DNA of 64,000 bases, taken from positions 2,294,001 to 2,358,000 of the forward strand of contig CAWEDP010000002.1 of the NCBI GenBank assembly GCA_963807925.1, written 5' to 3'. Positions 53,350-62,193 of this stretch are shown here, in pieces. How positions within the stretch are numbered: the first letter of the stretch is position 1; each line of letters begins with the position of its first letter. The notes beneath the pieces were generated by a model, which worked only from the letters and a program-made list of their open reading frames with translations, did no database searches and was not told where the DNA came from. The translations under genes and the position numbers were made by a program. This DNA comes from CAWEDP01 sp963807925 (GTDB lineage Bacteria > Acidobacteriota > Vicinamibacteria > Vicinamibacterales > CAVVIG01).

Positions 53350-53696
53350 CGCGATTCCCCTTCTGATTCGAGCAGGCGCTGCAGCCAGTACAGCGCCGTC
53401 ACACCAACGATCACGAGGATTGACAGCGCAATCGATCCGGCCGGCGTGACCAGCGAGTTCAACGCCGCCCGGCCGATCGTCCGCACCACGTCCCAAAAGC
53501 TCACGCCGACGGCGATAGAGGTCGCGAGCCAGACGCCGCCCGCGACGACCGCCTCCACGCCGGCGACAAGGGCCCGGCCCGCAAGCGGGATCAGGACATA
53601 TCCGGCCGCAGCCGTGGTGCCGAGACCGGCCAGCGCAAGGCCGACGAGCCGAGCGCGTCTGGCTGCCGGGCGATTCGGCAACGGGCGCGACTCCAT
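53346..53696 (-). CDS. Small membrane protein
   Basis: 116 residues with a basic N-terminus and three hydrophobic segments (about 15-35, 42-62 and 85-105). No family is recognised. It overlaps the bactofilin-like gene (ATGA), so the two products are probably made in a fixed ratio and may interact in the membrane. ATG 53696 has AGATGGAG upstream. Confidence 0.65.
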   Translation of the reverse strand: MESRPLPNRPAARRARLVGLALAGLGTTAAAGYVLIPLAGRALVAGVEAVVAGGVWLATSIAVGVSFWDVVRTIGRAALNSLVTPAGSIALSILVIVGVTALYWLQRLLESEGESR

Positions 53697-53758
53697 CTCT
53701 AGTTACTTCTACGTTTTAGGGCCGTCCGAGGTTGCAGGATGCTCATTCGCCGCCCCGT

Positions 53759-54451
53759 CTACCGGACCGAGACACCGGCGCCGATGACCAGCAACACCTT
53801 CCGCGGGCTCCCGGGAAAACCCGGCGTCGGCGTGCCCTGGTCGATTTCATAGAGCCGCACGTCCAGGCTGAACGCGAGCCGTCTCTTGACGAACCAGCGC
53901 GCGCCTCCGCCGTAGCTCACGGTCCGCAGCACCTCCTGGTCGGCGTCCGAGGGCGGCGACGCCTCGGGCACGATCGACCATTGCGCCCGTCCGATGCCGG
54001 CGCTCAGATAGCTCCAGCCGCGTCGGCTGCCGAAGTTGAGCGACAGCTGAGGTGAGATCTCCTTGAACGTCTCGGTAACCGCCCGGAATGCTCCCCCGGC
54101 CGTCGCATCGGGCGACGCGGCGGACCGGGCGATCATCGTCTCGCCGCCGAGTCCGACCGTGATGCCGGCAATCTTCGGGAGATACACGTGCACGCCGCCG
54201 CTCACACCCAGTCCCGGACCGGGGAGTTCGGCGGGATTCAATCCGCGACTCGCGGCCAGCTCGGGCTCGTCGCCGAATTTCGCCACCACGCCGTGCAGAT
54301 CCACCACGAACGGCCCGATCCGCGGTGCGGCCTCCTGCGCGCGTGCCGGTCGCGCGATCGAGGCCGCCACCAGCGTCGCGACGACCAAGCCGCCCGCTCC
54401 GCACGAGACCCGGCGTCGGCCGGAGAGATTCGAACCGGTGGCATGGCGCAT
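53759..54451 (-). CDS. Outer-membrane beta-barrel-like protein
   Basis: 230 residues with a basic signal region (about 1-38, ending ARAQ). The mature part alternates hydrophobic and polar residues in about eight strands (GPFVVDLHGVVAKFG, GVSGGVHVYLPKIAGITVGL, WSYLSAGIGRAQWSIV, LAFSLDVRLYEIDQ). It ends with VLLVIGAGVSVR, a beta-signal-like terminus. Resembles small OmpA/OmpW-type barrels. No specific role can be given. Confidence 0.7.
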   Translation of the reverse strand: MRHATGSNLSGRRRVSCGAGGLVVATLVAASIARPARAQEAAPRIGPFVVDLHGVVAKFGDEPELAASRGLNPAELPGPGLGVSGGVHVYLPKIAGITVGLGGETMIARSAASPDATAGGAFRAVTETFKEISPQLSLNFGSRRGWSYLSAGIGRAQWSIVPEASPPSDADQEVLRTVSYGGGARWFVKRRLAFSLDVRLYEIDQGTPTPGFPGSPRKVLLVIGAGVSVR

Positions 54452-54579
54452 CGGGCGCAGATTCTATACGGTCTCCCGGACCCGCCGGTCGAGCGACAGC
54501 CGACGCGAGGAGAGAGACGGTCCGGCAAGTGAGCGACCGTGCTCGCCGCACGGGCTTGCTGAATCCTTAGGCGGAAAAT

Positions 54580-54585
54580 CTAGGA
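54580..54585 (+). promoter_or_regulatory. -10 box of the DUF421 gene (leaderless)
   Basis: TAGGAT ends 6 nt before the ATG at 54592, with an A-rich stretch (GGAAAATC) just upstream. No Shine-Dalgarno is present. Confidence 0.45.
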
Positions 54586-54591
54586 TACGCC

Positions 54592-55164
54592 ATGCCTTCC
54601 ACCCTCCACGACATGTTCCACCTCGGTCTTCCGCTCGGGGAAAAGATGCTGCGGCCGATCGTCGTCTACGCGTTCCTCATCCTGGGCCTCCGGCTGGCGG
54701 GCAAGCGCGAGCTCGCCCAGCTCAATCCCTTCGACCTCGTGGTGCTGCTCACGTTGTCGAACACCGTGCAGAACGCGATCATCGGCAACGACAACAGCGT
54801 GACCGGCGGCCTCATCGGCGCCGCCACGCTGCTGGTGGTGAACTATCTCGTCGTCCGGTTCCTCTACGGGCACCCGCAGCTCGACCAATTTGTCGAGGGC
54901 GGGGCGGACGTGCTCATCGAGCGGGGCAAGGTCCGGACCGATCGTCTCCGGAAGGAGGTCATCACTCGCAGCGAGCTCGCGTCGGCGGCCCACCGCCAGG
55001 GCTTCGCGTCGTTGGACGACATCGATCGGGCCATTCTCGAGCCGGGCGGGAGCATCAGTTTCTTTGCGAAACAGCCGACGCCCGAGCGGGCGCGGCACGA
55101 GGCGCTGATGCAGGAGCTTCGACGCATCCAGGCGCTGCTCCATGCCCAGTCGCGGCCGAGCTGA
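54592..55164 (+). CDS. DUF421 (YetF-like) membrane protein
   Basis: 190 residues. The N-terminus has three membrane segments with the DUF421 core RLAGKRELAQLNPFDLVVLL and LSNTVQNAIIGNDNSVTGGL. The cytoplasmic C-terminal domain carries VLIERGKVRTDRLRKEVITR and LDDIDRAILEPGGSISFF, typical of YetF/YcaP-like proteins. The role is unknown in detail. Confidence 0.9.
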   Translation: MPSTLHDMFHLGLPLGEKMLRPIVVYAFLILGLRLAGKRELAQLNPFDLVVLLTLSNTVQNAIIGNDNSVTGGLIGAATLLVVNYLVVRFLYGHPQLDQFVEGGADVLIERGKVRTDRLRKEVITRSELASAAHRQGFASLDDIDRAILEPGGSISFFAKQPTPERARHEALMQELRRIQALLHAQSRPS

Positions 55165-55194
55165 GGGCCGCGGCCGGCGCCGGCAGCCGATTGA

Positions 55195-56209
55195 TTGTTC
55201 GAGGGAGCCCGAATAGGATCGGTCGGTCTGACCACTGATCTGCGCACACGACGGATCCCGCTCGCGGCCGTTCGGGAGGCGGCCACGGCCGTGTACGACG
55301 CGGCCCTGCGCACTCCCCTTGTCCGCCTCGATCTGGATCCGTCAACGAATCCAGGCCGCATGCACGAGCTGTACCTCAAGCTGGAGGTGCTGCAGCCGAT
55401 CGGGTCGTTCAAGATTCGCGGCGCCTACAACGTGGTTCGCCAGCTGACCGGCGACGAGCTCAAGGACGGGGTCTGGACGGTCAGCGCCGGCAATGCCGCC
55501 CAGGGGGTGGCGTACGCGGCCCGGGCCGTCGGCGTGCCGTGTTCGGTAATGGTGATGGACACGGCGCCCGCGACGAAGATACGCGCCATCGAGCGACTGG
55601 GCGCTACCATCGTGCGGGCGACCTACGATGAGTGCTGGCGCACGGTGGAGGCCCATGGATCGCCGCGCATGACCGGGTATTTCGTGCCGCCCTTCGACGA
55701 CGATCGGTTCATCGCCGGTAACGGCACGCTTGGACTGGAAATCCTCGAACAGCTGCCGGAGGTCGACGCCATCGTCGCGCCACTCGGTGGAGGCGGGCTG
55801 CTCTCGGGCATTGCGGCGGCCGTCGGCGAGCTGCGCCCCGAGACGCGGATCTGGGCCGCCGAGCCCGAAACCGCGGCGCCACTGGCGGCCTCGCTCGCGG
55901 CGCGCCGGCCCGTGTCTTTCGACGGCTGGACGGCCTCGTTCGTGGACGGCGCCGGCGGGAAGTCGGTGCTCGAATCGATGTGGCCGCTCCTCGCGCGCAT
56001 GTCCGGATCGATCGTGGTCACGCTGGACGAGGCGGCGGCGGCGATGCGACTGGTGGCCGAACGCGTCCACGTCATCGCCGAAGGCGCGGCGGCATGCGCG
56101 GTGGCCGCGCCGCTGACGGCGGCGTGCGGGCCGCGGGCGGATCGTCGCGGTGGTGTCGGGGGGCAACATCGACTTGTCCCGCTTCGCGTCGCTCGTCGGT
56201 GCCTGTTGA
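55195..56209 (+). CDS. Threonine dehydratase/serine racemase-type PLP enzyme, 3' frameshift
   Basis: About 337 residues of fold type II. The PLP lysine is in GSFKIRGAYN (K73), the phosphate loop is PLGGGGLLSG, and SAGNAAQGVAYAAR is the substrate loop. The last ~27 codons are out of frame: removing one G from GGG at 56128-56130 restores GRGRIVAVVSGGNIDLSRF and a stop at 56207-56209. The frame as given runs to 56232. It lacks the ACT domain of biosynthetic IlvA and is thus catabolic-type threonine/serine dehydratase or racemase. TTG start, weakly supported. Confidence 0.85.
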
Positions 56210-56228
56210 CTCTGGATCCGCTCACTCC

Positions 56229-58389
56229 ATGAATAGCCCCTCGACCGATCGCCCCCTCCCGCCGCGCATCGCCCGGCTGCACGAGCTCGCCCTCGATCTC
56301 TGGTGGACGTGGAATCCCGAGGCGCGGGCCGTCTTTCGGCGTCTCGACTACGCGTTCTGGCGGGCGACGGCTCACAACCCGGTGCGGATGCTTGCGCTGC
56401 TCCCCTTGCCGCAGCTCGAGGCGGCCGCAGCCGACCCGGAGTTTCTCCGCGAATATGACGCCGCGATGGAGGCGCTCGACGCGGCGCGCGCCGCCCGCAA
56501 CACCTGGTGGAAGACGCGGGATCCGCAGGCCGGCGGACACTCGGTCGCGTATTTCTCCGCCGAGTTCGCGCTGCACCAATCGCTGCCGATTTATGCCGGC
56601 GGCCTCGGCGTGCTGGCCGGCGATCACTGCAAGGAGGCGAGCGACCTCGGCATCCCGCTGATTGGCGTCGGCTTCATGTACCCGCAGGGATACTTCCACC
56701 AGAAGGTCACCGCCGAAGGCTGGCAGGAAGAAAGTTACGAGCGCCTGACCTGGACCGATGCGCCGATCGTGCAGGCCACGACCGCCGACGGCCGGCCCTG
56801 CGTGACCGCCGTGCCGCTGGGCGACCGGTCGGTGCTCGTCGACGTGTGGCGTGTGCGCATGGGGCGCGTGAAGCTGTACCTGCTCGACACCGATCTCGAG
56901 GAGAACGCGCCCTGGGATCGGGAGTTGTCGGCGCGGCTGTACGGCGGCGATCGGGAAACGCGCGATTCAGCAGGAGATCGTCCTCGGCATCGGCGGCGTC
57001 CGCGCGCTCAAGGCGCTCGGGTCCGATCCGGCCGTCTTTCATCTGAACGAAGGACACGCCGCGTTCGTCGTGCTCCAGCGGATCCGCGATCTCATCGAGC
57101 AGGGATCCACCTTCGAGCAGGCGCTCGAGGAGATCCGCGCGACGACGGTGTTTACCACGCACACGCCGGTGCCCGCCGGGCACGACGCGTTTCCGTTCCA
57201 TCTGGTGGAGAAGCACCTCGCCGGCTGCTGGGGATCGCTCGGGCCGAACCGCGACCGGTTCCTCGCCCTCGGATCGCATGACTCGGGGGCCGGCCCGCAG
57301 TTCAACATGACGGCGCTGGCTATTCGATCGGCCGGCAAGGTGAACGCGGTCAGCGGGCTCCACGGCGCGGTGACGCGCGGGATGTGGGGCGCGATGTGGC
57401 CGGCCGTTCCCGAGGCGGAGCGGCCGGTCGTCTCCATCACCAACGGCGTGCACGTGCCGACGTGGATTGCGGGCGACGTGGCCGACCTCTTCGCGAAGCA
57501 CCTCGGCACGGACTGGCTCGATCGGCAGGACGACCCCGACCTGTGGGAGCGGGTGCCGACGATTCCCGACGAGGAACTGTGGACCGTGCGGCAGGCCTGA
57601 AGCGGTACCTGCTCGACCTTCATCCGCGAGCGGGCGCGCCAGCGCTGGACCGAGGAGCACGTCGGCATGCCCCGGGTCGTGGCCGCGGGCACGCTGCTCG
57701 ATCCCGACGCGCTGACCATCGGCTTCGCCCGCCGCTTCACCGGATACAAACGGCCCGAGCTCGTCTTCAACGACCCGCAGCGGCTCGCCGCGATCCTGAA
57801 CCGGATCGGCCGGCCGGTGCAGATCATCTTCGCCGGCAAATCGCACCCTGCCGACGAAGTGGGCAAGCATCACCTGCAGCGGGTGTACAAGCGCGCGCTC
57901 GATCCGCTGTTCGCCGGGCGGGTGGCGTTTGTCGACGACTACGACCTGCACGTCGCGCATTTTCTCGTGCAGGGGTGCGACGTGTGGTTGAACACGCCGC
58001 GCAAACCGCTCGAGGCCAGCGGCACGAGCGGCATGAAGGCCGCCATCAACGGCGCGCCTCATCTGAGCATCGGCGACGGCTGGTGGGCCGAGGGATTCAA
58101 CGGGTCGAACGGATGGGTGATCGAAGGCGGCCTCGGCACCGACGACTTCGACCTGACCGACGCCGCCGATGCGACTGCCCTCTATCGCCTGCTCGAAGAG
58201 CACGTCGTGCCCGCGTTCTACGACCGCGACGCGGCCGGCATCCCCCGACGCTGGCTCGCCATCGTCAAGGACGCAATCCGCTCGGTGGCGCCGCGCTTCT
58301 GCGCCCGGCGCATGGTGAAGGAATACGTCGAGTCGATGTACGCGCCCGCGTTCAAGCGGTCGGTCCCCGTCTTCAGGTTCTCGAGCTGA
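56229..58389 (+). CDS. glgP: Alpha-glucan (glycogen) phosphorylase, short type, with three indels
   Basis: About 719 residues. Phosphorolysis of glycogen or maltodextrin to glucose-1-phosphate. LHELALDLWWTWNPEARAVF marks the short family; HSVAYFSAEFALHQSLPIYA, FHLNEGHAAFV and the PLP region EASGTSGMKAAINGAPHLSI are all present. The frame changes after YGGDRETR (one extra G near 56963). It is then broken by a missing C near 57597, giving a stop at 57598, and is restored by an extra C near 57620. Correcting all three yields one continuous protein. It starts 19 nt after the threonine dehydratase and overlaps the convergent VOC gene by 17 nt. Confidence 0.88.
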
Positions 58390-58783
58390 TCGGCGGATGA
58401 TGGATGATCTGCACGCTGTTGCCGTCGGGATCCTGAACGTAGCACGACCGGGCGCCGTCGCGGTGCGTCCTCGGGCGCGCGGCGATCGTGACGCCGTTGG
58501 CCTCCAGAAACGCCGCCCACGCGTCCACGTCCTCGGCGGCGCGCACGATCACTCCCAGATGATCCAGCGCGCCCGGGGCGCTGCGCGGTGCATGGTCGGC
58601 CGCCCCCTCGGTCCGGTGCAGCGCGAGATTGTCGATCCCGGATGACAGGTAGACGTTGTCCGGGTCCGGCCTCCATTCGACGGCGAACCCCAGCAGGTCG
58701 ACGTAGAACCGCTGCATCGCGGCCATGTCCCGGACGTTGAGCGCCAGATGACGAAGGCCCGCGTGGGCCGGAGGGCGCTTCAT
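58373..58783 (-). CDS. VOC-superfamily (glyoxalase/dioxygenase-like) protein
   Basis: 136 residues with a single VOC pair: LRHLALNVRDMAAMQRFYVD, followed by LLGFAVEW, then DHLGVIVRAAEDVDAW and CYVQDPDGNSVQII. The metal-binding residues His (first strand), His (DHLGV) and Glu/Gln in the last strand are partly present (the last is Q). Substrate unknown. ATG 58783 is preferred; GTG 58798 would add five residues. Confidence 0.85.
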   Translation of the reverse strand: MKRPPAHAGLRHLALNVRDMAAMQRFYVDLLGFAVEWRPDPDNVYLSSGIDNLALHRTEGAADHAPRSAPGALDHLGVIVRAAEDVDAWAAFLEANGVTIAARPRTHRDGARSCYVQDPDGNSVQIIHHPPISSRT

Positions 58784-58859
58784 CGGTGCACCATCCACGG
58801 TTCACTTACCAGCCCTTCGCAGGTCAAGGTACGACGAGTCGAGCCGGGTCGTTTTGGAC

Positions 58860-58887
58860 ATTGTGAATTGTAAATTGTAAATTGAGA
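58860..58887. repeat. Four tandem 7-bp A/T-rich repeats before a zinc-ribbon gene
   Basis: ATTGTGA, ATTGTAA, ATTGTAA, ATTGAGA in direct succession, ending 3 nt before the ATG at 58891. They are strikingly A/T-rich in a GC-rich genome. TTGGAC upstream and TAAATT within the repeats could be -35 and -10 elements, so the repeats probably form or regulate the promoter. Confidence 0.55.
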
Positions 58888-58890
58888 GCC

Positions 58891-59349
58891 ATGCCCAGAA
58901 AGACGGTCGTCAAGGCGCGGTGCGCGCTGTGCGGCGCCAAGGAGGTGTCCGAGCCGCGCGGCGAGGAGAAGTACTGCCGCGACTGCTGGGACAAGAAGAT
59001 CGCCGTCGAGGAAATCGTCGCCCGCGAGTTCGCGCTCAAACGCTACATCCGCGCCCACAGCGCCGAGAAATACCTCATCTATCACTCCACGCTGAAACGC
59101 CCCTGCGGTCAGCTGGTCGTCGTGGACGACGGCTACGATCTGTTCCTGACGCTCGTCCTGTATCCCAGCTTCGGCTGGGACGAGCCGGCGTACCATCTCG
59201 AAGGGGACCCCGAAGGGCGCCTCTTCTCCGAGATCATGGTGGACGTCGTTGCGGCTGAGGTGATCGAGCCGTGGGGCGGCGGCAAGTGGCACATGGAGAT
59301 CTTCCGGTCCGTGAACCCGGAGCCCGAGGACTGGAACGGAGAAATGTGA
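58891..59349 (+). CDS. Zinc-ribbon protein of unknown function
   Basis: 152 residues. An N-terminal zinc ribbon has two pairs of cysteines (CALC at about 11-14 and CRDC at about 31-34). A mixed alpha/beta part follows (KYLIYHSTLKRPCGQLVVVD, DLFLTLVLYPSFGWDEPAYH). No recognised family. It could be a nucleic-acid- or protein-binding adaptor. The ATG is preceded by an unusual A/T-rich tandem repeat rather than a Shine-Dalgarno; TTG 58882 would add three residues. Confidence 0.72.
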   Translation: MPRKTVVKARCALCGAKEVSEPRGEEKYCRDCWDKKIAVEEIVAREFALKRYIRAHSAEKYLIYHSTLKRPCGQLVVVDDGYDLFLTLVLYPSFGWDEPAYHLEGDPEGRLFSEIMVDVVAAEVIEPWGGGKWHMEIFRSVNPEPEDWNGEM

Positions 59350-59387
59350 ACAGGCCCGGAAACGTGCGCTCCGGCCCGATTCCAATC

Positions 59388-59393
59388 TAGAAT
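59388..59393 (+). promoter_or_regulatory. -10 box upstream of the 59432 gene
   Basis: TAGAAT, 38 nt before the ATG, with a strong GGGAGGG ribosome site between. The -35 region is not clear. Confidence 0.45.
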
Positions 59394-59431
59394 GGTGAGT
59401 CGTGCAGTCTACAGTGAAGTGGGAGGGACAT

Positions 59432-59971
59432 ATGAAGCGCGCGCGTCACGGTCTCGCCGCGACTGTCGCCGGGGTCCTCTGCGGGTGCGGTCTCACCCTG
59501 GTCGCCCAGGCTCAGAGCCAGACGCCCCCGCCGAAGGCACCGGTGTTCAAGCAGGTGCTCGCGGGAAAGAAGCTGACGCCCCCGGTCCGAGGCGACGCCA
59601 GCGTCGATTTCATCAAGTCGCCGACCAAGCGCGAGGGCAGCACGCTCGTCACCAAGATCCAGGTGAAGAACACCTCGAACGCGCCGATCGCGCGGTTGAC
59701 GATCGACGAGACGTGGTACGACAAGAACCAGAACACGATTCCCGGCGGCAAGGGCGTCATCAACGGCTTGCTGCAACCCGGCGAAGTGGAGACGGTGGAG
59801 ATTCGGACGCCCGTGAACCCGGCCATGGCCTCCAGCATGCTGCAGTTCACGCACGCCAACGGCGGCGTCCCGAAGCCGCATCCCGTCAAGGCGTTCGACG
59901 CGCCCGCCAAGGAGCCGGCCACACAGGCGGCGGCGGCCAAGTCCACTGCCAAGCCGGCCAGGAAGAAGTAG
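59432..59971 (+). CDS. Small exported protein with an Ig-like/FxLYD-type domain
   Basis: 179 residues with a signal peptide (about 1-28) containing a CGC pair. The central domain (about 50-145: GSTLVTKIQVKNTSNAPIAR, TIDETWYDKNQNTIPGG, VETVEIRTPVNP) resembles FxLYD-type beta sandwiches. The tail is Ala/Lys-rich (about 150-179). Role unknown. Convergent with the VWFA gene 3 nt away. Confidence 0.75.
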   Translation: MKRARHGLAATVAGVLCGCGLTLVAQAQSQTPPPKAPVFKQVLAGKKLTPPVRGDASVDFIKSPTKREGSTLVTKIQVKNTSNAPIARLTIDETWYDKNQNTIPGGKGVINGLLQPGEVETVEIRTPVNPAMASSMLQFTHANGGVPKPHPVKAFDAPAKEPATQAAAAKSTAKPARKK

Positions 59972-59974
59972 GCG

Positions 59975-62110
59975 TTACCGGTCCGCCGTCTCCGCGATTC
60001 GGAACTGCACCTGCCGCTCGGCGGCGGGGCTGGAGCCGAGACGCGAACGGGCTGCGACGGTCACCACGTACAGACCCGGCGGCAGGTCCTTGAGCGGAAT
60101 GCGCGGGGCATACCCGTACCCTCCGCTCGTGCCGCCAATCTCCGACGAATCCCGCGTCTCGTCGGTCCTGAACATCACCTTGCCGTCGTCAGACGTCACC
60201 GTCGCCGTGATGTCGACCTTGTGCGGCGTCGCGGCCGCGTTGTCGTACACCTCGGCGAACACGGCAAGCTCGTCGTTCACCGGAAACACGCGGGTCGCGA
60301 CCGGAGAGCCGGGCAGCACCTGACGCAGTTGATCGTCGGGGCGGACCGTCGGCACGCGCGAGGCGGACGCGGAGGTCAACACGAGGCCGCTCATCGACAG
60401 CGGAACCTTGCCGAACTCGGGAATATCGAAATCGTAGAGCACCGATCCCACGAGTTTCGTGCTCAGCTCGTCGGCGGCGACGCGCAGCTGATACCGCCCC
60501 GGCGAGAGCTCGAAGCGCGTGAGCGTGCGCAAGCCCCCCTCCGCGACGGCCGTCCGGGTCTCGGGCCGGAGATTCAGCGTCACCGTGTCGTTGCTCCCCC
60601 CCTGATACTTCCCCTTGGCGTCGACGGCGCGGTACGACACCTCGATCTTGTCGCCCGGCTCCAGCTTCAGGTCGCTGCCGCGCATCTCGATGCCGAGCAG
60701 CACCGAGGCCTTCGGCGCCGTGCCCTTGAACGGCGCCGCGAACACCTGCAGGGTGAGCCCGCTGACCGGAATCGGGCTCTCGAGGACGTCGCGGACTTCC
60801 GCCGGCAGGCCGGGGACGGCCGGGGGCGGGGGTGGCGTCTTCCCCGACGGGTTCGCATAGCCACGCCGCGCGCGCACGGAGAGCCCCGGCCGATTCACGC
60901 GGACGGAGATATTGTGGAACTTGCCGTCGCGCTTCGCGTTCGGCGGGTAGTAGGCCAGCACGTAGTACGAGCTGTTCTCCTCGACGATCCGACTGAACGT
61001 GCTCTCGAAGCTGTTCGTGTTGATGACCGCGAACCCGCCGGTCTGTTCCGACAGGGTCAGCAGGCTGTTGTGCTGCAGGCGGAGCTCGTTCTGCAGTCCG
61101 CGGAGCCCGAGGCCCGACAGCTGCTGCTCGCTCAGAGCGACCGTGCCGCCGGCACCGTTCGACACCTCGCCGGGAGGCGCGGCGTTGAGCTCGATCCCGA
61201 GATCGCCCATGTCGGTCAAGCCGCGCGGATCGATTCCGTAGATGCTGACGCTCGACTTGGTGGCCGACCGGATCAGCTCGCGCGTCCGATCGACAATCAT
61301 CGACGCATTGGGGTCCCCGATGATGTTCTCGACGTCGTACTCGAGGCCCTCGCTGACGAACAAGATCGACTTGCGCCGTCCGCGCACGCCGCCGAACCAG
61401 TCGGCAATCGCCTTCAGCTCCTCGAGCGTCACCCGGGCGTCGTACCCGCGCTTGTTCACGATCGGATCGGCAATCGACGCGGAGGGCGTGCCCACCGTCC
61501 GGAGGTAGTTCTGGTACGCTTCGACGGTGGCCGGGCGCTCGGCGCGCCCGAAGAACTTGTCGACCGCCGCCAGCAGCAGCCGCTTGCTGCTCGTGAACTC
61601 CTGGGAGTACTCCGACCGGTTCTGAACGTGCACGATGGCCATCAGGTCGTTCGCGCCGAGCTTCTCGCCGATGAACTTGCGCATGACGTTCTTCACCAGA
61701 AACGTATGCTGCGGCTGCACGTGCACGTCATCGAGGACGACGATGTAGATCCGGCCGTCGAAGGGACGCGCGTTGGATTTGACGTCGGGCTCGATCGGTT
61801 GCGCGGCAAAGAGGGGGCGCACGGCCCGATCGACCGGGATGTCGACGAGGGTGAACGCGGTGACCGTCTGCGGCTTCCCGTCCTCGAACACCTGAAAGTC
61901 TTCCTTCTTGAGATCGCGCACGAACCGACCCTGCGGGTCCGTGACGAACGCGTCCACCTCGACGTAGTCCACCTGAACGCGGAAGGTCGGCGTCTCCCCG
62001 CCTTGCGCGGGCGCTGCGGCCGGCGTGCGGGCCGCGGGCGTCGGGCCCGCCGTCACCGCGGCCGCCGTGAGAAGAAGGGCCAGCGCCGGGGCTCGGAGAT
62101 GTCGATTCAT
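59975..62110 (-). CDS. VWFA-related Acidobacterial-domain secreted protein
   Basis: 711 residues with a signal peptide (about 1-26). FRVQVDYVEVDAFVTDPQGR, FVRDLKKEDFQVFEDGKPQ, IYIVVLDDVHV, SILFVSEGLEY and SVSIYGIDPRGL are the features of the VWFA-related domain named from acidobacteria. A C-terminal region of beta domains (about 440-711) contains LKDLPPGLYVVTVAA. The full MIDAS is not conserved (DDVHV for DxSxS). Probably an envelope protein. ATG 62110 gives a normal signal peptide; ATG 62182 is a longer alternative. Confidence 0.9.
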   Translation of the reverse strand: MNRHLRAPALALLLTAAAVTAGPTPAARTPAAAPAQGGETPTFRVQVDYVEVDAFVTDPQGRFVRDLKKEDFQVFEDGKPQTVTAFTLVDIPVDRAVRPLFAAQPIEPDVKSNARPFDGRIYIVVLDDVHVQPQHTFLVKNVMRKFIGEKLGANDLMAIVHVQNRSEYSQEFTSSKRLLLAAVDKFFGRAERPATVEAYQNYLRTVGTPSASIADPIVNKRGYDARVTLEELKAIADWFGGVRGRRKSILFVSEGLEYDVENIIGDPNASMIVDRTRELIRSATKSSVSIYGIDPRGLTDMGDLGIELNAAPPGEVSNGAGGTVALSEQQLSGLGLRGLQNELRLQHNSLLTLSEQTGGFAVINTNSFESTFSRIVEENSSYYVLAYYPPNAKRDGKFHNISVRVNRPGLSVRARRGYANPSGKTPPPPPAVPGLPAEVRDVLESPIPVSGLTLQVFAAPFKGTAPKASVLLGIEMRGSDLKLEPGDKIEVSYRAVDAKGKYQGGSNDTVTLNLRPETRTAVAEGGLRTLTRFELSPGRYQLRVAADELSTKLVGSVLYDFDIPEFGKVPLSMSGLVLTSASASRVPTVRPDDQLRQVLPGSPVATRVFPVNDELAVFAEVYDNAAATPHKVDITATVTSDDGKVMFRTDETRDSSEIGGTSGGYGYAPRIPLKDLPPGLYVVTVAARSRLGSSPAAERQVQFRIAETADR

Positions 62111-62181
62111 AACAGTCTCATTACGAGAAAACAGCGGCAGGCCGGCAGGATTACTCCCCTCCGGATTATAGGGCGCAGCCA

Positions 62182-62187
62182 TATACT
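62182..62187 (+). promoter_or_regulatory. -10 box of the M24 peptidase gene (leaderless)
   Basis: TATACT ends 6 nt before the ATG at 62194, so transcription should start at or next to the start codon. The intervening GAGGG would then lie outside or at the very start of the mRNA. Confidence 0.5.
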
Positions 62188-62193
62188 TGAGGG

